From the NCBI GenBank assembly GCA_020434375.1, contig JAGRAY010000030.1, positions 1 through 14,280 of the forward strand: a DNA stretch of 14,280 bases. The letters are read 5' to 3'. The notes beneath the pieces are model-generated. The model was not told where the DNA came from and made no database searches. It saw nothing but the letters and a program-made list of their open reading frames with translations. Shown in pieces: positions 6,257 through 13,335 of this stretch (positions are counted from its first letter, which is position 1; each line of letters starts with the position of its first letter). The translations under genes and the position numbers were made by a program. This DNA is from Bdellovibrionales bacterium. Lineage in GTDB: Bacteria; Bdellovibrionota_G; JALEGL01; JAGRAY01.

Positions 6257-7030
6257 CTAAGCCGACAGTTTAAAAACAGGCCCATCTTGGCATAATAATT
6301 GACCTTTTGAGTTTAAGTCGGGGAAGTTGGTGACGCAGCTCAAGCATACCCCAATTCCGCAACCCATTTTAGTTTCGAGTGAGACCTCGCTGGCAATGCC
6401 ACGTTCTTTGGCTTCATTTACAACGGCTTCCATCATTTTTGTGGGGCCACAAGTTAAAACACGGGTTGGTTTAAAGTCTTTCCATATATTTTCAATGCGA
6501 GTTAACACATTGCCAGTTGGATATTGTCTTGATGGTTCATCCGTGGTGATCAAAGGTTTATAATCTTGCCATTTTGCCGCGATTTTTGCCTGATCTTCGT
6601 TTCTAAATCCAAAAATAAACTTAGCATTTGTTTTATTTTTTAGATTCCTTGCCCATAGGAGAAACGGCGCGACACCTATTCCACCTGCCATGACTACGTA
6701 TCGGTCATGGGTTTTTGGCAAAGAAAATGCGTTGCCAAGCGGGCCCAAAATCGAAATAGCTTGATCCTTTTCAAGTTCGCAAAGTGCCTTGGTACCTTTG
6801 CCGACCACGGCATACAATATTGTCAGCAAATGCCCGGATGACGATTTTTCAAAATCCATGATCGCCATGGGCCTTCGAAGAAGAATGCTAGGTTCATGCA
6901 TGGCTGAAAGCATCACAAAATTACCTGGTTTTGGAATGGGAAAGTCTAATGGAACTCGCACCAATAAAACTTGATAATTGCCGCCAGCCGAAACATTGCT
7001 ATCTATGATACCTAACCATTCTTTTTTCAT
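6257..7030 (-). CDS. pyrK: Dihydroorotate dehydrogenase electron transfer subunit-like flavoprotein (PyrK)
   Basis: Product of 257 residues, typical PyrK length. PyrK carries FAD and a [2Fe-2S] cluster and passes electrons from dihydroorotate dehydrogenase (PyrD) to NAD+ in pyrimidine synthesis. R-R-P-M (52-55) is the flavin motif and G-G-I-G-V-A-P (116-122) the nucleotide loop. C-G-P (194-196) follows. The cluster ligands C224, C229, C232 and C247 have the C-x4-C-x2-C-x14-C spacing of the PyrK family. No pyrD is present in the window, so the partner is encoded elsewhere or the protein serves another reductase. It is the last gene of the minus-strand cluster, and its ATG overlaps the rimI stop as ATGA, so translation is probably coupled. 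Confidence 0.87.
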   Translation of the reverse strand: MKKEWLGIIDSNVSAGGNYQVLLVRVPLDFPIPKPGNFVMLSAMHEPSILLRRPMAIMDFEKSSSGHLLTILYAVVGKGTKALCELEKDQAISILGPLGNAFSLPKTHDRYVVMAGGIGVAPFLLWARNLKNKTNAKFIFGFRNEDQAKIAAKWQDYKPLITTDEPSRQYPTGNVLTRIENIWKDFKPTRVLTCGPTKMMEAVVNEAKERGIASEVSLETKMGCGIGVCLSCVTNFPDLNSKGQLLCQDGPVFKLSA

Positions 7031-7482
7031 GATTTTCTTTTAAGAGTCACTCGCATCAAAATGGCATCCTCGCTGGTGTCTGAATAATAGTTGGGCCGTC
7101 GCATATACGGCTTGTATCCAAATTTTTGATAAAGTGCCAGTGCAGGCTTATTACTCTCGCGAACTTCAAGAAAGCTATACTTTCGGCCATGTTTTAAGGC
7201 CAGGCTATGAATGTGCGTCATCATAAAAGCAGCAAGTCCCTTTTGCTGACGATCAGGATCCACGGCAATATTCAAAATTTGAAGTTCGTCTGCGACTTCG
7301 CAAAAAATAACGTATCCCAAAACATCGTTGGCTGAGTTTAGCATCATAAGAGCTTGTAGGATACTCGACTTTAGAACATCTAAAAAAGCCTCTTTTGACC
7401 AGGGCATAGTAAAACACCGCTTTTCTATCGCGTATACTAAGTCTATAAATTCTTTTTTTAAGGGAAGAAGGCGAAAATCCAT
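7027..7482 (-). CDS. rimI: Ribosomal-protein-alanine N-acetyltransferase family (RimI-like GNAT)
   Basis: Product of 151 residues. RimI-type GNAT enzymes transfer acetyl from acetyl-CoA to protein N-termini, classically ribosomal protein S18. The order of motifs is standard: M-P-W-S near residue 27, the acetyl-CoA loop V-D-P-D-R-Q-Q-K-G-L-A (74-84), L-E-V-R-E-S-N (105-111), L-Y-Q-K-F-G-Y (117-123) and Y-Y-S-D-T-S-E-D-A-I-L-M (132-143). I chose the ATG at 7482 because the GNAT fold begins there, the length then fits RimI, and it overlaps the preceding stop as TAATG. An ATG at 7545 would add 21 basic residues and overlap the upstream gene by 64 bases; a GGA lies nine bases before it, so it cannot be excluded. 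Confidence 0.87.
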   Translation of the reverse strand: MDFRLLPLKKEFIDLVYAIEKRCFTMPWSKEAFLDVLKSSILQALMMLNSANDVLGYVIFCEVADELQILNIAVDPDRQQKGLAAFMMTHIHSLALKHGRKYSFLEVRESNKPALALYQKFGYKPYMRRPNYYSDTSEDAILMRVTLKRKS

Positions 7483-8447
7483 TAATTTTGGCTTGGCAGG
7501 GGCAACAAGCTTATTTCGCTTCTTCTCGTTTGAATGTCGATCCATTGTTTAAATTCCATTTGAAGCCGCTCCTTTTTAAGATCGGCCCTTACGACACTTT
7601 CAATATCTGATAACGGTTTAGAAAGGAATCTGTCTATTCGATGTTTTTGATAATGGTCTGAAATATCTGAAGGCAATAGAGTGACTCGAAAACCCAACTG
7701 CTTTTCGTAAAAAGTATCTAGGCGAAGTTTTCGGGTGGCAACCTGTTCCACATCAGTTTTACCAATACCATGGTTTTTAAAAAATTCTGTTTTGGATTTT
7801 TTTTCTGTCAGCATGATCTTTGAAATCAACTCATCTAGATCTTTTTGAGGAATCGCAAGTGAGGTCTGAATATTGGTCATGTAGTCTTGGATCATCCAAT
7901 CAGTAAGAATATAGTCTCGTGCCCGAATAAGTGCGTCTTTTTTCACCAATGCCGCAATATCGGTTGGTAGGGACTCTTTTTGAAGAATAAATTGTACGAT
8001 ATTTTGAACCCTAAGGTCTCTGAGCGTAACCACGTGTGACCCGATCACCCCTACTGTCTGGTCTATTATAGGGGCTCGCGTCGCCCCCTCCATGGGCAAA
8101 GCCCACGGAGCCTCCCCCTCAGCGGCTTCGCCTTGTGGGTGGATGACGTTTCCGTTGGGTGAAGTCGGGGACTTTGTTCCCGACGAGGGCTCTGCGCCAC
8201 TTGTGGTGCGGACCCTGTGCGATTGTCCCTCCCGCTCAGCGGCTTCGCCTATGGGGTGGATGACGGTTTCATGGGGCGTCGTTTGAGAATCTGTTGCTTT
8301 GAAAAGTGAGCTAACGATTGTATGTTTACGAAAATTTAATGGCGTTTTTTGGGTATTTGCTTGAGTTGTAAAAGAAAAAAAGACGATACAACTAAGTGTC
8401 TGACTTAGTTTCTTTCTGAAAGGCTTTCTCTCGATGATCTTTCCCAT
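7482..8447 (-). CDS. Exported SurA N-terminal-domain chaperone-like protein with an in-frame repeat insertion
   Basis: Product of 321 residues. Residues 1-30 are a Sec signal peptide (long basic n-region, then T-L-S-C-I-V-F-F-S-F, cleavage after T-Q-A). Residues about 126-321 resemble the SurA N-terminal chaperone domain: D-Q-T-V-G-V-I-G-S-H-V-V-T-L-R-D-L, then helices ending in a basic C-terminus. No parvulin rotamase domain follows, so it is more likely a periplasmic chaperone or placeholder than an active isomerase. Residues about 59-125 are a Gly/Pro/Glu-rich stretch with two copies of V-I-H-P-x-G-E-A-A-E (62-71 and 101-110), encoded by GC-rich palindromic DNA unlike its surroundings. The ATG at 8447 lies 56 bases inside spoVR; no other start codon precedes the end of the signal peptide, so the overlap appears real. 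Confidence 0.75.
   Translation of the reverse strand: MGKIIERKPFRKKLSQTLSCIVFFSFTTQANTQKTPLNFRKHTIVSSLFKATDSQTTPHETVIHPIGEAAEREGQSHRVRTTSGAEPSSGTKSPTSPNGNVIHPQGEAAEGEAPWALPMEGATRAPIIDQTVGVIGSHVVTLRDLRVQNIVQFILQKESLPTDIAALVKKDALIRARDYILTDWMIQDYMTNIQTSLAIPQKDLDELISKIMLTEKKSKTEFFKNHGIGKTDVEQVATRKLRLDTFYEKQLGFRVTLLPSDISDHYQKHRIDRFLSKPLSDIESVVRADLKKERLQMEFKQWIDIQTRRSEISLLPLPSQN
8111..8152. repeat. Direct repeat unit, copy A
   Basis: A 42-base unit beginning CCTCCCCCTCAGCGGCTTCG and ending GGTGGATGACGTTTC. It matches copy B at 8228-8270 except for a few substitutions and one single-base indel. The complement encodes most of N-V-I-H-P-Q-G-E-A-A-E-G-E-A of the SurA_N protein. Confidence 0.8.
8228..8270. 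repeat. Direct repeat unit, copy B
   Basis: A 43-base unit beginning CCTCCCGCTCAGCGGCTTCG and ending GGTGGATGACGGTTTC, 117 bases from copy A. The complement encodes most of E-T-V-I-H-P-I-G-E-A-A-E-R-E-G. The spacing between copies is a multiple of three, so both are read in the same frame despite the one-base length difference. Confidence 0.8.
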
Positions 8448-9927
8448 TAAAAGATATAATTTTTTCTTTGCCCGAAAATACTGTAAGCAAGTTGACAGGT
8501 CTTTTCCATATTTCGAATATATTCTTTAGTGTATCTTTTGCCCAATCAATTTTTAAATCAACTCCCTCATGGGTATGTTTTAAAAGCAACTCCGAACGAT
8601 TTTCAAAATTGGCGTCTTCTACAACAATAATTGGCCTGCCCATATTGGTCAAAGCATGGAGCAAGCCTTGTTTAATTTTGTGAAACTCTCTTGAAAAAAT
8701 TTCATAATTTTTAGATTTTGGATTGTAGCCAAAAGTAAAAAGTTTATGATCAATACAAAATTCGGGCGTTAAAAACTCATCCAAAAACATGAGGTCGTTA
8801 TATACGCGGCGCACCTCAAATATTTTCTTTCGTCCTAAACCTAACTTTTTATCCCACTGTCTTTTTTCTCTCAGATCTAAGCAGTCTTCATACTCTGCGC
8901 CAAATTTTCCTTTGTTCCAACGTTCTTCTATATCTCTAAATAGCTCAATGCCTAATTTGTATGGGTTGAGTCTGCCTGGCGAGGTAAACAAAGTTCCCGA
9001 ATGGTGATCTGCATAGTCGATGACCTCAGAATCCTTAAGAATTTTCTGGGTCATCATGGTTGAATGCCAATAACTTGCCCAACCCTCATTCATTATTTTA
9101 GTTTGACCTTGCGGTAAAAAATAATAGGCTTCTTCACGAATAATCGAAAGAATATCGCGTTGCCATTTGTTAAGACTTCCGTATTCTATCAAGAACCCCA
9201 TCACATCTTTGGTTGATTGCTGAGGGAATTTCATGCTTTCTTTTTGCTTTTTTATTGCCTTTTGCCTCTGCTCCTCTAAAAATTCGGGAGGATTGATATA
9301 TGAATCCATATAGTCTTTACTTTTCAGTTTTGAAACGGTATGACGTGTCTCTCCCCAATCATCGTTATCATTTTGATTCTCAAGTAATGACGGAGCTCTT
9401 TGAAGTTCGGGTTGATTCGTCGTAAATTCTCCATGTGGATCGATCATTGTTTCGAGTGACTTACATGTATCGATAAATGACTCCACGACGTCAAAGCCGT
9501 AACGATCAACATAGCGGCGTATTCGTGTGCCATGGTTTGCCATTTCGTCCATCATTTTTCGGTTCGTATTTGCAAACCAGGCGTTGTTTTTGAAGAAATC
9601 ACAATGCCCATACACATGGGCCATAACTAATTTTTGGTCCACCAGAGGGTTCGATTTCATTAAGTAGGCGTAACAAGGGTCGGTATTAATTACCATTTCA
9701 TAAATTTTTGATAACCCGTATTCATAACCTTTTGCAAGCTGCTCGTATTCCATGCCAAATGACCAATGGGGATATCTGGTTGGAAAGCCTCCATAGGCAG
9801 CTACTTGGTTGAGTTCGTCAAATTCAAGGACCTCGAAAATAGTTTGAAAAAAATCTAAACCATAATCTCTTGCATAGGCTTCAATCTCTTCCTTTGCCTT
9901 GACAAGCTCAATAGATAGGTCAGCCAC
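8392..9927 (-). CDS. spoVR: SpoVR family protein (YcgB-like)
   Basis: Product of 511 residues, the family's usual length. SpoVR was named for a role in Bacillus spore cortex formation; in non-sporulating bacteria it is a conserved stress-associated cytoplasmic protein of unknown biochemical activity, commonly encoded beside prkA and yeaH. Family hallmarks are G-G-F-P-T-R-Y-P-H-W (46-55), H-V-Y-G-H-C-D-F-F (104-112) and M-N-E-G-W-A-S-Y-W-H (279-288). Several conserved His, Asp and Glu residues suggest metal binding, but that is inference. The start is GTG, overlapping the yeaH stop by one base (TAGTG), with AGGA five bases upstream. Its last 56 bases also encode the start and signal peptide of the next gene. 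The extreme C-terminus is lysine-rich and less conserved. Confidence 0.93.
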   Translation of the reverse strand: MADLSIELVKAKEEIEAYARDYGLDFFQTIFEVLEFDELNQVAAYGGFPTRYPHWSFGMEYEQLAKGYEYGLSKIYEMVINTDPCYAYLMKSNPLVDQKLVMAHVYGHCDFFKNNAWFANTNRKMMDEMANHGTRIRRYVDRYGFDVVESFIDTCKSLETMIDPHGEFTTNQPELQRAPSLLENQNDNDDWGETRHTVSKLKSKDYMDSYINPPEFLEEQRQKAIKKQKESMKFPQQSTKDVMGFLIEYGSLNKWQRDILSIIREEAYYFLPQGQTKIMNEGWASYWHSTMMTQKILKDSEVIDYADHHSGTLFTSPGRLNPYKLGIELFRDIEERWNKGKFGAEYEDCLDLREKRQWDKKLGLGRKKIFEVRRVYNDLMFLDEFLTPEFCIDHKLFTFGYNPKSKNYEIFSREFHKIKQGLLHALTNMGRPIIVVEDANFENRSELLLKHTHEGVDLKIDWAKDTLKNIFEIWKRPVNLLTVFSGKEKIISFNGKDHREKAFQKETKSDT

Positions 9928-11036
9928 TACTTTCCTTTTCCTAGAAATGTTTTTATCGAATCAAAAATCGCTTCTTTATTGTCTATCTTTGAAGTGATCA
10001 GATTGTCGATACCATCCATATTGACTTTTAGATCTTTAAGAAATTGCCCTGAACCATATTGCGATTCTACCTGTCCGTAACAAAATAAATTTATGCTTTT
10101 TAGCATATGATCCTTTAAGAGTTTGAAGCAAAGTTCTGTGTCTTCGCCCGACCAATTATCACCGTCTGAAAAATGGAACACATAGATATTCCATTCCGAC
10201 GGAATGTAATCTTCATGAATCATTTTGTTTGCCAATTTATAGGCCGACGAAATAATCGTGCCGCCCGATTCTCTCGTATGATAAAACGTTTCACTGTCAA
10301 CCTCTCGAGCTGCAGCATCATGAATAATGTAACGAGATTCAATGCCTTTGTATTGGCTTTTCAGCCACGTATCAATCCAAAAACTTTCGGTTCGAACAAT
10401 TTCTTTTTGATCGTTTCCCATCGATCCTGAAACGTCCATTATGTAAATAATGACAGCATTCGCAGCAGGCTGTGGCACTAATTTCCATGATCGATATCGA
10501 CGATCTTCTCGAAACGGTATGATTACCGGGTTGTCAGGATCGTAGGTTCCGGTAGCAATTTGTCGTTTTAAAGCTTCTCGAAAAGTACGTTTAAAATGCC
10601 GAAGTGATTCAGGGCCTGATCGATGAATGCCTGAAAATTTTTCTTTGGCGGAAGCAATATTTCGTTTCTGTCCTTTAGGTTCAATATTGGGAAGTTCCAA
10701 TTCTTCGGCGAGAATTTTGGCAAGTTCGTCAAGCGTGACATCTACTTCAAGAAAATGTTGTCCTGGTGCATTGCCCCCTTGACCTTGACCTTCGTCTCCT
10801 TCGCCAGGTCCTATTGGAGTGCCTTCGTCACCTTCACCTTGACCAACGCCTTTATTTTGATTTGGGTCATGTACAAAATGAGGAATATCAATTCTAGGAA
10901 TTGGAATGGAAACTAGGTCTTTACCTTTTTTTCCGATCATTTCCCCGGACGACATGTACTTTCGCAAATCTTGCTTGATTTTACCCCGCACGATTTGCTT
11001 AAAGCGATTGTAGTCTTGTTCTATTTTTAGCGCCAT
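9927..11036 (-). CDS. yeaH: YeaH/YhbH family protein (DUF444, von Willebrand A-like)
   Basis: Product of 369 residues. DUF444 proteins accompany PrkA; in E. coli, YeaG and YeaH act together in adaptation to sustained nitrogen starvation. The N-terminal 50 residues are followed by a Gly/Glu-rich linker (about 61-92, with G-E-G-D-E-G twice) as is common in the family. A vWA-like domain follows with D-V-S-G-S (201-205) as a metal site, a later G-G-T, and F-S-D-G-D-N. It is probably a cytoplasmic adaptor or partner for the PrkA kinase/AAA protein. The ATG lies nine bases after the prkA stop, with GAGAAG further upstream as a weak ribosome binding site. The gene ends in TAG overlapping the GTG of spoVR. 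Confidence 0.93.
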   Translation of the reverse strand: MALKIEQDYNRFKQIVRGKIKQDLRKYMSSGEMIGKKGKDLVSIPIPRIDIPHFVHDPNQNKGVGQGEGDEGTPIGPGEGDEGQGQGGNAPGQHFLEVDVTLDELAKILAEELELPNIEPKGQKRNIASAKEKFSGIHRSGPESLRHFKRTFREALKRQIATGTYDPDNPVIIPFREDRRYRSWKLVPQPAANAVIIYIMDVSGSMGNDQKEIVRTESFWIDTWLKSQYKGIESRYIIHDAAAREVDSETFYHTRESGGTIISSAYKLANKMIHEDYIPSEWNIYVFHFSDGDNWSGEDTELCFKLLKDHMLKSINLFCYGQVESQYGSGQFLKDLKVNMDGIDNLITSKIDNKEAIFDSIKTFLGKGK

Positions 11037-11045
11037 TAAGGATTT

Positions 11046-13124
11046 TTACTTCTCAGACTTAATGTCTCCTCTGGCAAAAATCGAAGCAACGTAATTTAAA
11101 ACGTCAGTCGCACTTTCTTCGTTGTAGCCATAGTTATTGATCAACCGACGCTTCACGATATCAATTTTCTCTTGAGTATCTTTATCGACCACCGAAGACA
11201 CAAGGCTCGTAAGCTTAATGGAGTCCTTTTGATCCTCAAAAAGCTTGAGTTCCAAAGCCTTGCTCAGGCGTTCATTCGTTTTGTAGTTAAATGTTTTTCC
11301 TTCAATGGCAAGTGCGCCAATATAGTTCATGATCTCCCGACGAAAATCGTCTTTTCGACTTTCTGGAATATCGATTTTATCTTCGATGGAACGCATTAGG
11401 CGTTCATCAGGTTCGTCCATGGTGCCGGTATATTTGTTTCGAACCTTCTCTTTTTGAGTATAGGCTTTGACATTATCAATATAGTTTGCACAAAGTTTTG
11501 ACAAGGCATCTTCGTCTGCACTAATCGCTCTTTGAACTTCCGTTTTAACAATATCTTCGTATTCTTGTTTAACCAATGTGATGAGCTCTCTATACCGTTT
11601 TTTAAGATCTTCGTTAGAAAGCAATGAATGATGCTTTAGACCACTTTCCAGTTCGTTAAGAACCATGAATGGATTAATAGATGTTCTGGCGTGCACATCA
11701 ACCAACGCGTTGGATATTTTGTCTTGAATGTATCGAGGTGAAATACCTTCCATTCCCTCTCGCTGAGTCTCTTTACGAAGTTCTCGAACATTTTCCTCAG
11801 TAAATCCAGGAAGTGATCGACCATCGTAGAGTTTTAGTTTTTGCATGAGAGTGAGGCTGGCTTTTTTAGGTTCTTCGAGTCGTGTAAGAACGGCCCACAT
11901 GGCTGCCATATGAAGTGTATGCGGCGCAATATGTCTGTCAGCCACTTTTTCTTTATTAAAATCTTTTTCGTAAATTTTAACTTCTTCGTTAAGTTTTGTA
12001 ATGTAAGGCACGTCGATCTTAATTGTACGATCTCTCAACGCTTCCATAAATTCATTGTTTTGAAGTTTACGATATTCGGGCTCGTTTGTGTGCCCAATAA
12101 TGACTTCATCGATATCGGTTTGGGGAAATTTTTTAGGTTTAATTTTATGTTCTTGAGACGCACCTAAAAGATCATATAAAAATGCCACATCGAGTTTGAG
12201 AACTTCTACAAATTCAATAATTCCACGATTGGCAATATTAAACTCGCCATCGAAATTAAAGGCTCGTGGATCTGAATCCGAGCCATATTTGGCAATGAGC
12301 CGATAGTTGATATCACCCGTGAGTTCTGTTGAGTCCTGATTTTTTTCGTCTTTTGGCTGAAATGTGCCAATACCAATTCGGTCTTTTTCTGATAGAATCA
12401 ATCGCTTAACCACCACGTGCTCAACCACTTTGGTCCAATCGCCTTTATAGTGTTCCATGAGCTCTCTGTAAATAAGCCTCGAAGCAGGACACAAATCACC
12501 CTTAATAGTAATTTTTCTGCCATTCTTATTTTTCTTGCCGAGCGTTTCAATAATCTCTTCGCGAAATTCTGGTGGAATTAAAAGTAGAGGCTCTGAATGC
12601 ATAGGGTCGGCGAAGCGTTCCCCGTTAATCATATCCATAACAGCAGGGTCAACGGGTTGGCCTTTGGCACTCGCAGTCCATGAAAATGTATAAAGAGCAC
12701 CTTCTGGTGTTCGTGAGTAAGCTTCCAAACCTTTTTTAAGCATTCGAGCAATCGTTGATTTAGACGAACCTACTGGGCCATGAAGAAGGAGAACACGTCG
12801 TTCTGAACCCAAGCCTTGTGCGGCACCTTTAAAAACATTAACGAGCTTTTGAAGTGAAATATCCAAACCAAAAATAGCATCTTTTCCGTGATCGATCGGA
12901 TCTGAAAAAAATTTGTAACGCGTAATTTTTTTCTTGTTATCTTCGTATTCGTCGAAGCCATAGGAAAGAATCATGTCGTAGACACGTTGATAGGCTGTTC
13001 GGCATACGTCAGGATTACCTTCGACGAGGCTCAAGTATTCTGAGAAAGATCCTTCCCAATGTTCTTCTTCATAACGTTTGAGATCCTGGCGTTCTTTAAT
13101 CCATGAAACAATATTTAAGCTCAA
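11046..13124 (-). CDS. prkA: PrkA family serine protein kinase / AAA+ ATPase (YeaG-like)
   Basis: Product of 692 residues, slightly longer than E. coli YeaG. An N-terminal segment (1-80) leads into an AAA+ module: Walker A G-P-V-G-S-S-K-S (116-123), a Walker-B-like R-G-I-I-E-F-V-E, a sensor-like I-I-G-H-T-N-E and A-L-R-D-R-T as arginine-finger region. A C-terminal PrkA domain follows. PrkA has been described as a serine kinase and more recently as an AAA+ protease in Bacillus; which applies here cannot be told. The start is TTG, preceded by AAGGAGG five bases upstream. An ATG between them (13129) is directly against the ribosome binding site and reads only ATG AAT TGA. It is the first gene of the six-gene minus-strand cluster and has a strong promoter candidate about 90 bases upstream. 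Confidence 0.94.
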   Translation of the reverse strand: MSLNIVSWIKERQDLKRYEEEHWEGSFSEYLSLVEGNPDVCRTAYQRVYDMILSYGFDEYEDNKKKITRYKFFSDPIDHGKDAIFGLDISLQKLVNVFKGAAQGLGSERRVLLLHGPVGSSKSTIARMLKKGLEAYSRTPEGALYTFSWTASAKGQPVDPAVMDMINGERFADPMHSEPLLLIPPEFREEIIETLGKKNKNGRKITIKGDLCPASRLIYRELMEHYKGDWTKVVEHVVVKRLILSEKDRIGIGTFQPKDEKNQDSTELTGDINYRLIAKYGSDSDPRAFNFDGEFNIANRGIIEFVEVLKLDVAFLYDLLGASQEHKIKPKKFPQTDIDEVIIGHTNEPEYRKLQNNEFMEALRDRTIKIDVPYITKLNEEVKIYEKDFNKEKVADRHIAPHTLHMAAMWAVLTRLEEPKKASLTLMQKLKLYDGRSLPGFTEENVRELRKETQREGMEGISPRYIQDKISNALVDVHARTSINPFMVLNELESGLKHHSLLSNEDLKKRYRELITLVKQEYEDIVKTEVQRAISADEDALSKLCANYIDNVKAYTQKEKVRNKYTGTMDEPDERLMRSIEDKIDIPESRKDDFRREIMNYIGALAIEGKTFNYKTNERLSKALELKLFEDQKDSIKLTSLVSSVVDKDTQEKIDIVKRRLINNYGYNEESATDVLNYVASIFARGDIKSEK

Positions 13125-13129
13125 TTCAT

Positions 13130-13136
13130 CCTCCTT
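13130..13136 (-). promoter_or_regulatory. Shine-Dalgarno AAGGAGG that selects the TTG start of prkA
   Basis: The complement reads AAGGAGG, then ATGAA, then TTG. Spacing of five bases favours TTG at 13124-13122. The ATG at 13129-13127 has zero spacing and is followed after one codon by TGA. The TGA overlaps the TTG, so initiation at prkA could in principle be affected by the two-codon frame. Confidence 0.75.
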
Positions 13137-13211
13137 AAGGCTGCGATTCCTGAATCCTGCTTGCCGCTCTGTAATTTAGGCGGAGACTTTTTAAGTTCTA
13201 GGAATAACTTA

Positions 13212-13241
13212 ATTATACTGGTTTTTACCTCGTATGGTCAA
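13212..13241 (-). promoter_or_regulatory. Strong sigma-70-like promoter of the prkA operon
   Basis: On the minus strand TTGACC (13241-13236) and a perfect TATAAT (13217-13212) are 18 bases apart. Transcription should begin near 13205, leaving a leader of about 80 bases. This is the best promoter match in the window. I see no sigma-54 box between 13125 and 13260, although prkA-type operons use sigma-54 in E. coli. Confidence 0.7.
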
Positions 13242-13261
13242 TGATGTTTCCTTAGATTAAA

Positions 13262-13276
13262 AGCTGCAACGCAGCT
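13262..13276. promoter_or_regulatory. Perfect palindrome AGCTGC-AAC-GCAGCT, possible operator
   Basis: A six-base perfect inverted repeat with a three-base centre lies 20 bases upstream of the prkA -35 box, and about 60 bases upstream of the divergent DUF456 gene. No gene reads into it, so a terminator role is unlikely, although TTTT follows on the minus strand. A dimeric regulator site is plausible but unproven. Confidence 0.35.
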
Positions 13277-13323
13277 AAATCCTTATACTTTTCAAAGATT
13301 CTTCTTTTTCTGATTCATTTCGA

Positions 13324-13329
13324 TATAGT
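13324..13329 (+). promoter_or_regulatory. -10-like box immediately before the DUF456 gene
   Basis: TATAGT is followed by six bases and then ATG at 13336, and no Shine-Dalgarno sequence is present (the bases are GCAAAA). The predicted transcription start coincides with the A of ATG. The matching -35 region is poor, so the call is tentative. Confidence 0.35.
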
Positions 13330-13335
13330 GCAAAA

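Larger units (their letters stand above)
8071..8270. repeat. GC-rich palindromic repeat block within the SurA_N gene
   Basis: Four near-perfect palindromes cluster here. They are 8071-8087 (GGGGC/GCCCC), 8088-8110 (CTCC-A-TGGGC, loop AAA, GCCCA-C-GGAG), 8164-8184 (GTCGGGGA, loop CTTTG, TTCCCGAC, one G-T pair) and 8194-8209 (GCGCCAC/GTGGTGC, loop of 2). They are interleaved with a direct repeat. The block is much more GC-rich than the AT-rich gene around it and keeps the reading frame open, which suggests an inserted dispersed palindromic element. Confidence 0.65.

Noticed and set aside
8092..8286. Plus-strand open frame of 64 codons through the repeat block
   Set aside because: It arises from the GC-rich palindromes opposite the SurA_N gene, has no ribosome binding site, and its duplicated peptide simply mirrors the DNA repeat.
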